The notes under the pieces: model-generated | Database searches by the model: none | Told to the model about the DNA's origin: nothing | Seen by the model: the letters and a program-made list of their open reading frames with translations, nothing else | Source of the DNA: Inhella inkyongensis | Lineage (GTDB): Bacteria > Pseudomonadota > Gammaproteobacteria > Burkholderiales > Burkholderiaceae_C | DNA: 64,000 nucleotides | Assembly: GCF_005952805.1 (NCBI RefSeq) | Contig: NZ_CP040709.1 | Span: 2,604,001-2,668,000, forward strand | Direction of reading: 5' to 3' | Made by a program: the position numbers and the translations under genes | Shown: in pieces, positions 24,860 to 33,344 of the stretch | How the letters are laid out: each line of letters begins with the position of its first letter | Position numbering within the stretch: position 1 is the stretch's first letter

Positions 24860-25812
24860 CGGTGCAAGTCCCGAATGATGAAGGTCGGCCTAGCCTGCAC
24901 TTGGGTGTAGACCTTGCCCAGGTAGATGCCCAAGAGCCCCAGGCCGGTGGTGAGCACCCCGAGGCTGAGCGCACCCAAGGCCATCAAGGACGTAAATCCG
25001 AGCAAGGCATCCCCCCAGATCAGCTTGCGCAGCACCAGGTAGAGCGCGTAGCCAAAGGCCAGCAGCGTGATGGTGAGGCCTGCCGGAAACATGGCGGTGA
25101 GCGGCTTTGCAGAGAACGAACTGACCGCTGTGGTCATGAGCTGCAAGCGCTTGGCCAGGGTGTAGGTGCTGGCCCCCTCGCGCTGGCTCTTGGCAATGGG
25201 CATGCCAATCTGCAGGTAACCGGTCCAGCTCATCATGCCGCCCAAGAACAGGCTGCGATCACCCAGGCTGAGCAGGGACTGCACGAAGCGCCGGCTCATG
25301 ACACGCTCGGTCAGCACGTTCTCAGGCACCGCGGTGTCCGACAGGCGATTGAGTAAGCGCCAGAACAGCGCGCCACTGGCTTGCTCGAACCATCCCCCTT
25401 TGCGGCGCTCCTGATAACCGAACACCAGATCGGCACCGCTGCTGAGCAGCTTGTCGTGCAACTCGGGCAGTACCGCGGGAGCGACTTCCAGATCCGCATC
25501 GATCAGCCAGACGTGCTCGCCGCGCGCCACGCTCAGACCGGCCTGAATCGCCGCGTGATGGCCGAAATTGCGCGACAGGTCCACCACCACCAGGCCGGGG
25601 ACGTCGGCGCGGCGACTCAAGGCATAGGCCAGGGAGTCATCGGGTGACCCGTCGTTGACCAGCACAATCTCGAAGTCGTCGCCGGCACGACTGCGCAGTG
25701 CCGCTTGGCACTCGTCCAGAAAGCGCGGCAGAAAGGCGCGCGAGCGATAGAGCGTGGCCACCAAGCTGATGGCGGGCCGGGCGGCTTCAACAGTCGGCGG
25801 GGACGAGGGCAT
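24856..25812 (-). CDS. DPM1/GtrB-like GT2 polyprenyl-phosphate glycosyltransferase
   Basis: A 318-residue GT2 protein: a GT-A domain with SLVATLYRSRAFLPRFLDE, DFEIVLVNDGSPDDS and the DADLE metal motif, followed by two C-terminal transmembrane helices (around PAGLTITLLAFGYALYLV and LGVLTTGLGLLGIYLG). This layout is that of DPM1/GtrB enzymes, which charge undecaprenyl phosphate with a sugar from a nucleotide donor. It could supply the GT39-like transferase at 16,747. I use ATG 25812, which has GGAG seven bases upstream, rather than ATG 25836. The 116 bases between it and the dehydrogenase stop hold no obvious terminator. Confidence 0.87.
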   Translation of the reverse strand: MPSSPPTVEAARPAISLVATLYRSRAFLPRFLDECQAALRSRAGDDFEIVLVNDGSPDDSLAYALSRRADVPGLVVVDLSRNFGHHAAIQAGLSVARGEHVWLIDADLEVAPAVLPELHDKLLSSGADLVFGYQERRKGGWFEQASGALFWRLLNRLSDTAVPENVLTERVMSRRFVQSLLSLGDRSLFLGGMMSWTGYLQIGMPIAKSQREGASTYTLAKRLQLMTTAVSSFSAKPLTAMFPAGLTITLLAFGYALYLVLRKLIWGDALLGFTSLMALGALSLGVLTTGLGLLGIYLGKVYTQVQARPTFIIRDLHR

Positions 25813-25928
25813 CCTGGCTCCTGGTTGAGCATCCATCAGGGCGAGCCTGACCCCGGCGCTGGTGTTGCGCCCGTCAAACCCCGCGCAAACCCAAGGGCAC
25901 CCGCCGAGCGGCCGGCGCCCTCAATCGA

Positions 25929-27209
25929 TCAAAGACGCCAGACGTGCAGGCCCGCAGCACGCAGGGCCGGTGCATCAAAGGCCGCCTTCACGTCAATGAA
26001 GACACCCTCAGGCAGCAATTTGGCAGCAAATTCATCGACGCCCATGGCCATGAACTCACGATGCGAGACCGCCGCGACGATGGCATCGGCCTTGGGCAGC
26101 TCAGCCCAGGGCGTCAGGCGCACGCCGTACTCATGCATCGCTTCCTCGGTCTCGGCTTGCGGGTCAGTGACGAACACATCCACGCCATAACTTTCCAGCT
26201 CACGGATGATGTCGATGACCTTGGAGTTGCGCAGATCGCCGCAGTTCTCCTTGAAGGTCAGGCCCAGCACATTGACGCGCGCGCCCTTCACATGGCTGCC
26301 CGCGGCAATCATCTGCTTGATGGTCTGCTCGGCGATGAACTTGGCCATGCCGTCGTTGATGCGCCGGCCGGCCAGGATGACCTGGGGGTGATAGCCCAGC
26401 ATCTCGGCCTTGTGGGTCAGGTAATAGGGGTCCACACCAATGCAGTGGCCGCCCACCAGGCCCGGCTTGAACTTCAGGAAGTTCCACTTCGTGCCGGCGG
26501 CCTCCAGCACTTCCGAGGTGTCGATGCCGACCTTGTCGAAGATGATGGCCAGCTCGTTCATCAGCGCAATGTTCAAGTCGCGCTGGGTGTTCTCGATCAC
26601 CTTGGCGGCTTCGGCCGCCTTGATGGAGCTGGCGCGGTGCACGCCGGGCTCAACGATGCGCTCGTAGAGCTTGGCCACGGCGTCCAGGGTCTCGGGCGTG
26701 TCGCCGCTGACGATCTTGAGGATCTTGGTCAGCGTATGTTCCTTGTCGCCCGGGTTGATGCGCTCGGGGCTGTAACCGACAAAGAAGTCCTGCTTCCACT
26801 TCAGGCCGGACTCCTTCTCCAACACGGGGATGCAGACCTCTTCGGTGGCGCCCGGGTAGACCGTGCTCTCGTAGACCACGATGGCGCCCTTCTTCATGTG
26901 GCGGCCGGCGCTGGTGGAGCTGCCGATCAGGGGCTTGAAGTCAGGGATGTGCGCTTCGTCCACCGGCGTGGGCACGGCGACGATGATGATGTCAGCCTCG
27001 CCCAGCATCTTGGGGTCCGAGGTGTAAATGGCATGGGTGGCCAAGGCCATCTGCTCGTCGCTGAGTTCGCGCGAAGGGTCGGTGCCCTTCAAGCAGGCAT
27101 CCACCTTGTGCTGCGCAATGTCAAAGCCGATGGTGCGCATCTGCTTGCCAAACTCCACCACCAGCGGCAGGCCCACATAGCCCAGCCCAATCACTGCCAA
27201 GGTCGTCAT
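25929..27209 (-). CDS. tviB: UDP-N-acetylhexosamine 6-dehydrogenase (TviB/WbpA type)
   Basis: A 426-residue NAD-dependent UDP-sugar dehydrogenase that oxidises UDP-GlcNAc or UDP-GalNAc at C6 to the uronic acid. It starts MTTLAVIGLGYVGLPL (dinucleotide-binding Gly loop), has VAVPTPVDEAHIPD, YESTVYPGATEEVC, the KAAEAAKVIENTQRDLNIAL helix with the catalytic Lys, and GGHCIGVDPYYL with the catalytic Cys. These features match the Vi-antigen type (TviB/VipA). The start at 27209 has GGAG seven bases upstream; the frame open to 27314 overlaps the end of xrtA and is not used. A HexNAc uronic acid provides a carboxylate for the AsnB-type amidotransferases and ATP-grasp ligases of the operon. Confidence 0.93.
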   Translation of the reverse strand: MTTLAVIGLGYVGLPLVVEFGKQMRTIGFDIAQHKVDACLKGTDPSRELSDEQMALATHAIYTSDPKMLGEADIIIVAVPTPVDEAHIPDFKPLIGSSTSAGRHMKKGAIVVYESTVYPGATEEVCIPVLEKESGLKWKQDFFVGYSPERINPGDKEHTLTKILKIVSGDTPETLDAVAKLYERIVEPGVHRASSIKAAEAAKVIENTQRDLNIALMNELAIIFDKVGIDTSEVLEAAGTKWNFLKFKPGLVGGHCIGVDPYYLTHKAEMLGYHPQVILAGRRINDGMAKFIAEQTIKQMIAAGSHVKGARVNVLGLTFKENCGDLRNSKVIDIIRELESYGVDVFVTDPQAETEEAMHEYGVRLTPWAELPKADAIVAAVSHREFMAMGVDEFAAKLLPEGVFIDVKAAFDAPALRAAGLHVWRL

Positions 27210-27252
27210 CTTGTTCTCCAGCACGGATCGTTCGTTCGTAGTCTTCAGCGAC

Positions 27253-28776
27253 TCAGTCGCAGCGGGCGGCATTGTGCCGGCCACTCGGTAAGGCCAGGGC
27301 CTGCAGGCATCCATTCAAGGGGGCCAAGACCTGCTCGGTGAAGGCCTGCAGGCGCTGCGCGCCCTGCCCCTCTTCGGGCGTCAACAGCACCACTTGAGCG
27401 GCGGCATCCCCCTGGCCCTTCAGCATTTGCCAGACCTGGGCCAGTTTGGCCGCTTCCGCGGCTTGGATGAAGCGGCCATCAACCCAGTGCAGCCGGCGCA
27501 GCAGGTAGACCTGATCTCGCCCCCAAAGGCCTGGCCCCAGCACGCGCCAATGGTCTCGGCCCCGTGCCAGCACCCGCCAAAGACGATCCTCACTGTCCAA
27601 CAAAAGGTTTTGCCCCCCGATGGCCTTGGCCTGGCCTGTGAGTCGAACGCCCAGGCCGACATCGAGCAAGACCCAATGGCCGTCCGCCCCCTTCAGGGCC
27701 TGCTGGCGGTGCAGCAAAGCGGGTTCCAGCTTGGGGCGCCAAGGCAGGGTCAACTCTTGAGGCGACCAACCCGACACAGTGAGCGCCGGCAAGGACGCTG
27801 GGGCCTGCACATCGGCCCGCCGCAAGCGCTCCAGCCAGAGCGGCGCAGTCACCAGCGAGAGGCTCAGCATGATCAGAGGCGCCCACAGGGCCAGCGCCCG
27901 CGAGACCTCACCCCTTGAAATGATCCGACGTTCTGGGCTCTGCCCCGGCGGCAAATCAGAAAACCGTGCGCCCACGGCAAACATCAGAAACATCACGATG
28001 CCGAAAAAGACCCAGCCGTAGATCAGGTGGTCAACCCCAGCGGCGATCTTGTTGTTCGACAGATGCCCCAGCATCACGATGAAATAAGCACGCAGCCAAT
28101 TGGCGAGCAGCGGCACGACAAAGGCGACACCGACAAAAAGCAGACGCCGCCGCAAGCCACCGAAGTTCAGGTAGGCAAACAAGGTGCCCACCATCACCGA
28201 GGCCATCAGGTAGCGGACCCCCGAGCAGGCCTCCACCACCGACCAATGGCCGGTCGGGATGACGAAGTTCAGGCCTTCACGATAGACCGGTACCCCACTG
28301 AGGCGCAACGCGCTGACCGTGAAGTCTGCGGTCAGATCCATCATCGTGGGCAGCATGAACTCGCCGATGGGCACCCCGAACAGTAAGAACAACAGCGGGA
28401 AGGCCAGAGCCCGGCCGACCTGAGGACCCAACACGGACAGCACCAGGGCCTGCACCATCAGCACCACCGCGAGCTGCGCGGCCGCATCAACCTGGGCCAG
28501 TTGTCCCAAACCGCCCATCAGTGCGGCCAGCGCAAGGGGCAGCAGCGGCCAGGCCCAGCGCTGAGGATTCAGCGCAATCAGGCGCTCCCGGTCACGCCAG
28601 ACCAGCCAGCCGGCAATCGGCAACACCAACAGGCCATGCGCAAAGGTGTCACTGCGCCACCAGATGCCCACCATCCCGAACGTAGCCTCACGCCAAATCC
28701 CCAGCAGCCCCGCCAGGGCCAGTCCAAGGATCAGGAGTGACTTGCGCCAATTCATGGCCATGGTTTGCGTGTTCAT
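27253..28776 (-). CDS. xrtA: Exosortase A fused to EpsI domain
   Basis: A 507-residue inner-membrane cysteine transpeptidase-like enzyme that recognises PEP-CTERM tails. The first 270 residues have about eight helices and the full exosortase catalytic set: Cys184 in VVEACSGVRYL, Arg229 in NWLRAY, and His250 in DHLIYGW. Residues from about 300 form a periplasmic EpsI-like (DUF3485) domain after one more membrane helix, an arrangement normal for XrtA of Proteobacteria. The protein would cut near Pro-Glu-Pro and transfer substrates such as the protein at 41,380. ATG 28776 overlaps the FemAB-like gene's stop as ATGA. This gene defines the whole locus. Confidence 0.95.
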   Translation of the reverse strand: MNTQTMAMNWRKSLLILGLALAGLLGIWREATFGMVGIWWRSDTFAHGLLVLPIAGWLVWRDRERLIALNPQRWAWPLLPLALAALMGGLGQLAQVDAAAQLAVVLMVQALVLSVLGPQVGRALAFPLLFLLFGVPIGEFMLPTMMDLTADFTVSALRLSGVPVYREGLNFVIPTGHWSVVEACSGVRYLMASVMVGTLFAYLNFGGLRRRLLFVGVAFVVPLLANWLRAYFIVMLGHLSNNKIAAGVDHLIYGWVFFGIVMFLMFAVGARFSDLPPGQSPERRIISRGEVSRALALWAPLIMLSLSLVTAPLWLERLRRADVQAPASLPALTVSGWSPQELTLPWRPKLEPALLHRQQALKGADGHWVLLDVGLGVRLTGQAKAIGGQNLLLDSEDRLWRVLARGRDHWRVLGPGLWGRDQVYLLRRLHWVDGRFIQAAEAAKLAQVWQMLKGQGDAAAQVVLLTPEEGQGAQRLQAFTEQVLAPLNGCLQALALPSGRHNAARCD

Positions 28777-29822
28777 CCCAGATTGCGCACGATGGGCGGC
28801 CCCAATCGATTCACCAGAGCGCGCGGCAGGCGGCGCCAGGTCTTGATCAAGGCCTGGTACTTGGGGTTGTTGGGGTTTTGCTGGGGCACGTCCTGCTGCC
28901 CGCGCAGCAACTGGAACTCATAGCTCAGCGGCTGCGGCTCAAAGCCCCAGTTCTTCTTGAAGCTGTAGGGGCCAGTGCCCTGCTTGCTGCGTCCGTAGTC
29001 AAACAACCGGGCACCACGCCGCACCGCGTGCTGCATCAGCGCCCAATATTTGAAGTCGTTGGCTGCCAACTCGCGCGCCGCCAGCGCGTCACCCGCGTAG
29101 TAGGGCAGCACCTCATCGCGAAAATAGAAGCTCAGCACCGAGGACAGGGGCGTGCCGTCGGGGCCTTCCACCGTCAGCACTTCCGCATCGGGGCCGAACT
29201 CCTTGAGCAGCGCCTCAAACCAGCGGCGCGGCATGGCAGGGGTTCCGTGGCGGTGGACGTTGTCCGAGAAAAGCGCAAAGAAGCGAGCCGCGTCGTCGTC
29301 CCTCTGCGCCCGCAATCCATTGCCCAGCCCTTTACGGACCATGGCGCGCTGCTTGCGCGGAATGGCCAGCATATTGGTCTCGTCGTCAACGGACAGTGAT
29401 TTGCGAAACGTGACGTAGAGATCCTGACGCGGCCAGTCAATGTGCCGGGCCTGCAGCTGGCGCAACTCAAGGCTGTCGGCACCACGGTCCTGGGTCCAGG
29501 CCAATGCCGCTTGATCCAGTGCCTGGCCGGCCTGCTCGTCGTCGGCGGCCACCCCGCCATAGACCGCGAAAGGCATGGAGCAGACGCTGTGACCGAACAG
29601 CAGGCTGTCGATTTCGGCCAGCGGCAACACCCCCACCAGATGCCCGTCACGCCACGCCCCCAACAGTCGGCAGCGGTGACCCCAGACCTGCTCAACCACC
29701 CGAGCCCAGCCGCTCAAATGGAAAAAGCTGGCCTGCGGACAAGCCCGCACATAGGCATCCCAGACCCTGCACTGGGCAGGCTCATGCAGCGCCAGCGGGC
29801 GCACTTGAATCGGCACGTCCAT
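28773..29822 (-). CDS. PEP-CTERM system-associated FemAB-like protein
   Basis: A 349-residue protein of the exosortase-associated FemAB family (TIGR03019-like), a double-GNAT-fold relative of peptidoglycan aminoacyltransferases. Landmarks are FFHLSGWARVVEQVWGH at the start, RKQRAMVRKGL in the middle, and FDYGRSKQGTGPYSFKKNWGFEP near the end, the latter typical of this family. It probably transfers an amino-acyl or acyl group to the exopolysaccharide or lipid intermediate. The neighbours are xrtA (ATGA overlap) and the DUF3473-type deacetylase two bases upstream, the usual order in such loci. Confidence 0.92.
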   Translation of the reverse strand: MDVPIQVRPLALHEPAQCRVWDAYVRACPQASFFHLSGWARVVEQVWGHRCRLLGAWRDGHLVGVLPLAEIDSLLFGHSVCSMPFAVYGGVAADDEQAGQALDQAALAWTQDRGADSLELRQLQARHIDWPRQDLYVTFRKSLSVDDETNMLAIPRKQRAMVRKGLGNGLRAQRDDDAARFFALFSDNVHRHGTPAMPRRWFEALLKEFGPDAEVLTVEGPDGTPLSSVLSFYFRDEVLPYYAGDALAARELAANDFKYWALMQHAVRRGARLFDYGRSKQGTGPYSFKKNWGFEPQPLSYEFQLLRGQQDVPQQNPNNPKYQALIKTWRRLPRALVNRLGPPIVRNLG

Positions 29823-29824
29823 GC

Positions 29825-30658
29825 TCAGGCCGGCAAGAAAATCTGGTCCATGCGGCCCCAGCTGAAATCACTCAGCAGGCGCCGGATGCGGCCCTCGGTC
29901 CGCCCCAAATTGACGTAGTGCCGAAAGCGCGTTTTGGCATCGATGCCCTTGACGCGTGGTTGCTCGGGGTCCACTTCCCAGGGGTGGAAATAGAACACCG
30001 CCGACTGCTGATCGCGTTGGTTGACGCGCTGAATCAGCCACCGCGACAGGCTGTAGGGCAGCAGGCGGAAATAGCCACCACCACTGGACGGCACATTGCG
30101 CTGGCCAAAGCGATTGGTGGTCACCGGTACCTCGATCAAGCCCGGACGCACCGGGTAGGCAAAGCGCGGCGAATCCGGCATGCCATAGTGGTCGTGGGCG
30201 ATCGGATAGACGCTGCTGGAATAGCGATAGCCCGCCTCCAGAAGGACATCAAAAGCCCAGAGGTTATCGGTGCCGATGGAGAAACTGGGGGCCCGATAGC
30301 CCTGCACCGCTACGCCGCCAATGTCTTCCAACAAGGCCTTGGCGCGCCGCACATCATCTGAAAAGGCTGTCGGGCTCATGTCGCTGGCGCGCTCGTGGCC
30401 ATAGCCATGGCTGGCCAGCTCATGCCCGCCGGCCACGATGGCCCGTACCAGACCCGGATGACGCTCGGCGATCCAGCCCAAAGTGAAAAAAGTGGCCTTG
30501 ACGCCCTGCTCGTCCAGCATGGCGAGGATGCGCATGACGTTGTCCTCGGCCCTGCAGCGGATGCGCGCCCAATCGGATCGCGGGATGTAAGGCGCCATCG
30601 CCGAGACTTGGAAATAGTCTTCGACGTCAATGGTCATCGCATTGCGCAAGGTGCTCAT
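29825..30658 (-). CDS. XrtA-associated polysaccharide deacetylase (DUF3473 type)
   Basis: A 277-residue NodB-fold deacetylase of the family linked to exosortase A (TIGR03006-like). MTIDVEDYFQV carries the Asp-x-Asp metal/catalytic motif, ASHGYGHE the His-x-x-x-His metal ligands, and GYRAPSFSIG the conserved Arg motif; the C-terminal part FYFHPWEVDPEQPR is the DUF3473 signature. It should remove acetyl groups from HexNAc units, exposing amines. No signal peptide is visible, so a cytoplasmic or peripheral site is likely. ATG 30658 overlaps the ATPase stop by ATGA. Confidence 0.92.
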   Translation of the reverse strand: MSTLRNAMTIDVEDYFQVSAMAPYIPRSDWARIRCRAEDNVMRILAMLDEQGVKATFFTLGWIAERHPGLVRAIVAGGHELASHGYGHERASDMSPTAFSDDVRRAKALLEDIGGVAVQGYRAPSFSIGTDNLWAFDVLLEAGYRYSSSVYPIAHDHYGMPDSPRFAYPVRPGLIEVPVTTNRFGQRNVPSSGGGYFRLLPYSLSRWLIQRVNQRDQQSAVFYFHPWEVDPEQPRVKGIDAKTRFRHYVNLGRTEGRIRRLLSDFSWGRMDQIFLPA

Positions 30659-31773
30659 TGCGATCCCTCGTTGTTGGGTGCGCGCAGGGCACCCACTAGT
30701 TTTTGCAGCAGATTGAGCGTTTGCAGATTGATGCGTTCCAAGCGCATCAGGCTGCGCTCCAGGCGCTGCATGCGATCTTGCATTTGATCGGCGCTGAGCT
30801 GGGCAAAGCCGCCCGCCAACTTCTGCGCCTGAGGCGCCGACAAAGTGGCCAACTGGCTGAGGTCCAGGTCCACGCCCGACAGCGACTCGGGGCCTGCGCG
30901 CGCAGCCTCCTGCGCCTCAGTCCCCCCATCCAACGGCATGGGCCGCGAAGGGGCGGGCAATTCGGTCTCTTTGGCCAGATCCTTCAAGACCTCGTCGACA
31001 TCCCCCAGGGCCAAGTGGACCCTGCCCTGCATGAAGCCCAACAGCAGCAGGCGATCGCAAAGCGTGTTGATGCGGCGCGGAATGCCCTTGGTGGCCCGGT
31101 GGATGACCAAGAAAGCCTCGGGGTCAAAGGTCGGCTTGTCGGTCGCGCCTGCGCATTTGAGCCGGTGCTCGATGTAGCGCTGGGTTTCTTCCTCGTCGAG
31201 CGGACCGATGTGGCAGGTGGCCGCCACGCGCTGGCGGAACTGCTCCATTTCGGGGCGCTGCAGGATGTGGCGGAACTCCGGCTGACCCACCACGAAGGTC
31301 TGCAACAGCGACTGATTGCCGAACTGAAAATTCGACAGCATCCGCAGCTCTTCCACCGCCCGCGCGCTCAGGTTCTGTGCCTCGTCCACCACCAGCAAGC
31401 AGCGCTTGTTCTGGCTGGCCTGGGCCACGAAAAAGGCCTCCAGCGTCATCAAGAGCTCGGACTTCTGCACATCCTTGGCGCGCACACCAAAGGCCGCAGC
31501 GACCATGCGCAGGGTGTCTTCGGCGTCCAACTGCGTGGTGACCAGATTGCCGATCACCACCTGGTCCTTATTCAGGCCATCGAGCAGACCGCGCAACAAG
31601 GTGGTCTTGCCAGCGCCGATCTCGCCGGTGATGACGATGAAGCCGTCATTGCGCAGCACGCCGTAGTCCAAATAGGCCTTGGCGCGGCGGTGCTGCTTCG
31701 AGCCGAAATAAAAACTGGGGTCCGGGCTGAGCTGAAAGGGCTTGGCGCTCAGACCGTAAAAAGCTTCGTACAT
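30655..31773 (-). CDS. XrtA-associated AAA ATPase (ExeA-like)
   Basis: A 372-residue AAA ATPase of the exosortase-locus family (TIGR03015-like), resembling ExeA/GspA secretion ATPases. It begins MYEAFYGLSAKPFQLSPDP, has Walker A GEIGAGKTT at residues 50-58 and Walker B CLLVVDEAQNL (Asp130, Glu131), then a sensor region GQPEFRHIL and KGIPRRINTLCDRLLLLG. A Pro-rich linker and an amphipathic, coiled-coil-like tail (MQDRMQRLERSLMRLERI) follow from about residue 270. It probably powers or regulates assembly of the export machinery at the inner membrane. Located between the beta-barrel gene and the deacetylase. Confidence 0.92.
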   Translation of the reverse strand: MYEAFYGLSAKPFQLSPDPSFYFGSKQHRRAKAYLDYGVLRNDGFIVITGEIGAGKTTLLRGLLDGLNKDQVVIGNLVTTQLDAEDTLRMVAAAFGVRAKDVQKSELLMTLEAFFVAQASQNKRCLLVVDEAQNLSARAVEELRMLSNFQFGNQSLLQTFVVGQPEFRHILQRPEMEQFRQRVAATCHIGPLDEEETQRYIEHRLKCAGATDKPTFDPEAFLVIHRATKGIPRRINTLCDRLLLLGFMQGRVHLALGDVDEVLKDLAKETELPAPSRPMPLDGGTEAQEAARAGPESLSGVDLDLSQLATLSAPQAQKLAGGFAQLSADQMQDRMQRLERSLMRLERINLQTLNLLQKLVGALRAPNNEGSQ

Positions 31774-31790
31774 GGGAGCCTAGGCGGGAA

Positions 31791-33344
31791 CTAGAACTGC
31801 TGAGTCAGCGTGCCGAGAAATGCGTTCTCGGTATAGGGACGCAAAGTAGCGCGGAATTCACTGCGCCGCAGCGAAAGATTGATCTGATTGCGCGGCCCCA
31901 GTCGGGTGGTCCAGGCCAGACCGGCTGACTTCAGGGAGTTTGCCAATTCGGCCCGGTCCCCCTGAGTGCGCTGCCAATTGGCGTAGGCATTCAAGCTGTC
32001 CTTGGGGTTGAGCCGGTAGGCAAGATTGAAGCCCAGGCCACGCTGCAGCACGAAGCTGCTCTGCGCCAGGTCGTCGCTACGGGCCTCGCTGCCGAGGCGA
32101 AAACTGCGACTCCAACTGCCATTGCCGCTCAGGCTCCAACGCGCCAGGTCCCAGTTGAAGGCCAGCTGCCCACGCCGTGTCAGGGTCGGGCCGCTGCTGA
32201 TGAATCCTGCCGCGGCAGGCGCATCGGCGCTCAGCCCCAGACGCGCCAACTCTTGTCGCACCAAGGCATCGCGCAGCACCGGGTCGGGCTCCTGGCTGGC
32301 GTATTGCTGAAACAGCAAGTCGTACCGGGTCTGCTGCCCCGCCGAACCAAGCACACCGCCCTGGCTCTCGCTTTGCGACACCAAGGCGTTGATTGCCAAG
32401 CGGGCCCAGCGATGTTGAGCCTTGAAGTTGAACTGATCAGCCACCACGGACTTGCCGGCATCCAATTCAACGTGCGTGCGTGGGCCGGGCTGCCATCGCA
32501 GCCCCCCTCCATAGGTGGTGGTCCGCTCGCCGTCCAGTTGAACCAAATTGCTACGCCCCGCACCTACCGTGCCACGTAGGGCCCACTCGGAATTCACTTT
32601 CCCGCGGAGTTCTAACGCGGCCTGGTCACTCTCCGTGCTGCGCTGGGCCTTGGGTTTGGCAACCTGCTGCTGGGCTGTCAGGCGCCATTGCAGCCGAGCC
32701 ACCTCCGGCCCCCGCAGCGTAATGTTGCTGACATGGCCATGCTGATCGCCCTGAGTGCTAGCGCGCGTCTGCTGAGCATTGAGGGTATGGCTAGCCTCTA
32801 GGCCGATGTCAGAACCTCTCCCCAGGTCAATGCGCGGCGTGAAGACCACGCTTCCGACTTCCTTCTGGTTGGCTCGCGCCAGGCTGCCGCTGCTTCCCAA
32901 TCCTTGCGCGCCAAAGGCCGACTGAGCCTGCTGGCCGACCTGCGCCTGAAGGCTCAGATCCAACCATCGCGTACCCATGCCGCTATTGAGCGTAGCGCGC
33001 AAATGGTTCTGCTGCCGGCTTTGCTGCAGTTCGGTTCGGATGGCCTCTTGGCCCGTGAGACCAAAGTCCACCGTACCGCGCACCAAGCCAGCGCGGGACT
33101 GCCACAACAGACTAGGACGCACACTGAGCAAGGCACCGCGATCATTGGTGGCCTCGGCGCCCCGGCCGATCTGATCGCTTACCGTCAGCGTGCTGCTGAG
33201 CTGAAAGCGCAGCCGACTACCCTCGCCTGAAGTGGAAGCCTGCGCCTGCGCCCCGACGGCCAAGCACAGCCAGCCCGCCAATGCACATCCGCCCCAGACA
33301 GGCGTCAGCTCAAGCCGGCTTGGCGCCATGGTCTTCGTGGTCAT
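31791..33344 (-). CDS. PEP-CTERM system-associated outer-membrane beta-barrel protein
   Basis: A 517-residue secreted protein like the exosortase-associated outer-membrane family TIGR03016. After a signal peptide (ALAGWLCLAVGAQAQA) the sequence is a succession of amphipathic strands with alternating hydrophobic residues, and it ends TLTQQF, with the C-terminal Phe that marks BAM substrates. It is probably the outer-membrane component of polymer export. The frame continues into the hexanucleotide repeat of the kinase gene; I start at ATG 33344 directly beside the repeat, with ATG 33329 as alternative. Either way the gene overlaps the kinase's 3' end by 20-35 bases, so changes in repeat number would alter the distance to its own ribosome-binding region. 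Confidence 0.85.
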   Translation of the reverse strand: MTTKTMAPSRLELTPVWGGCALAGWLCLAVGAQAQASTSGEGSRLRFQLSSTLTVSDQIGRGAEATNDRGALLSVRPSLLWQSRAGLVRGTVDFGLTGQEAIRTELQQSRQQNHLRATLNSGMGTRWLDLSLQAQVGQQAQSAFGAQGLGSSGSLARANQKEVGSVVFTPRIDLGRGSDIGLEASHTLNAQQTRASTQGDQHGHVSNITLRGPEVARLQWRLTAQQQVAKPKAQRSTESDQAALELRGKVNSEWALRGTVGAGRSNLVQLDGERTTTYGGGLRWQPGPRTHVELDAGKSVVADQFNFKAQHRWARLAINALVSQSESQGGVLGSAGQQTRYDLLFQQYASQEPDPVLRDALVRQELARLGLSADAPAAAGFISSGPTLTRRGQLAFNWDLARWSLSGNGSWSRSFRLGSEARSDDLAQSSFVLQRGLGFNLAYRLNPKDSLNAYANWQRTQGDRAELANSLKSAGLAWTTRLGPRNQINLSLRRSEFRATLRPYTENAFLGTLTQQF

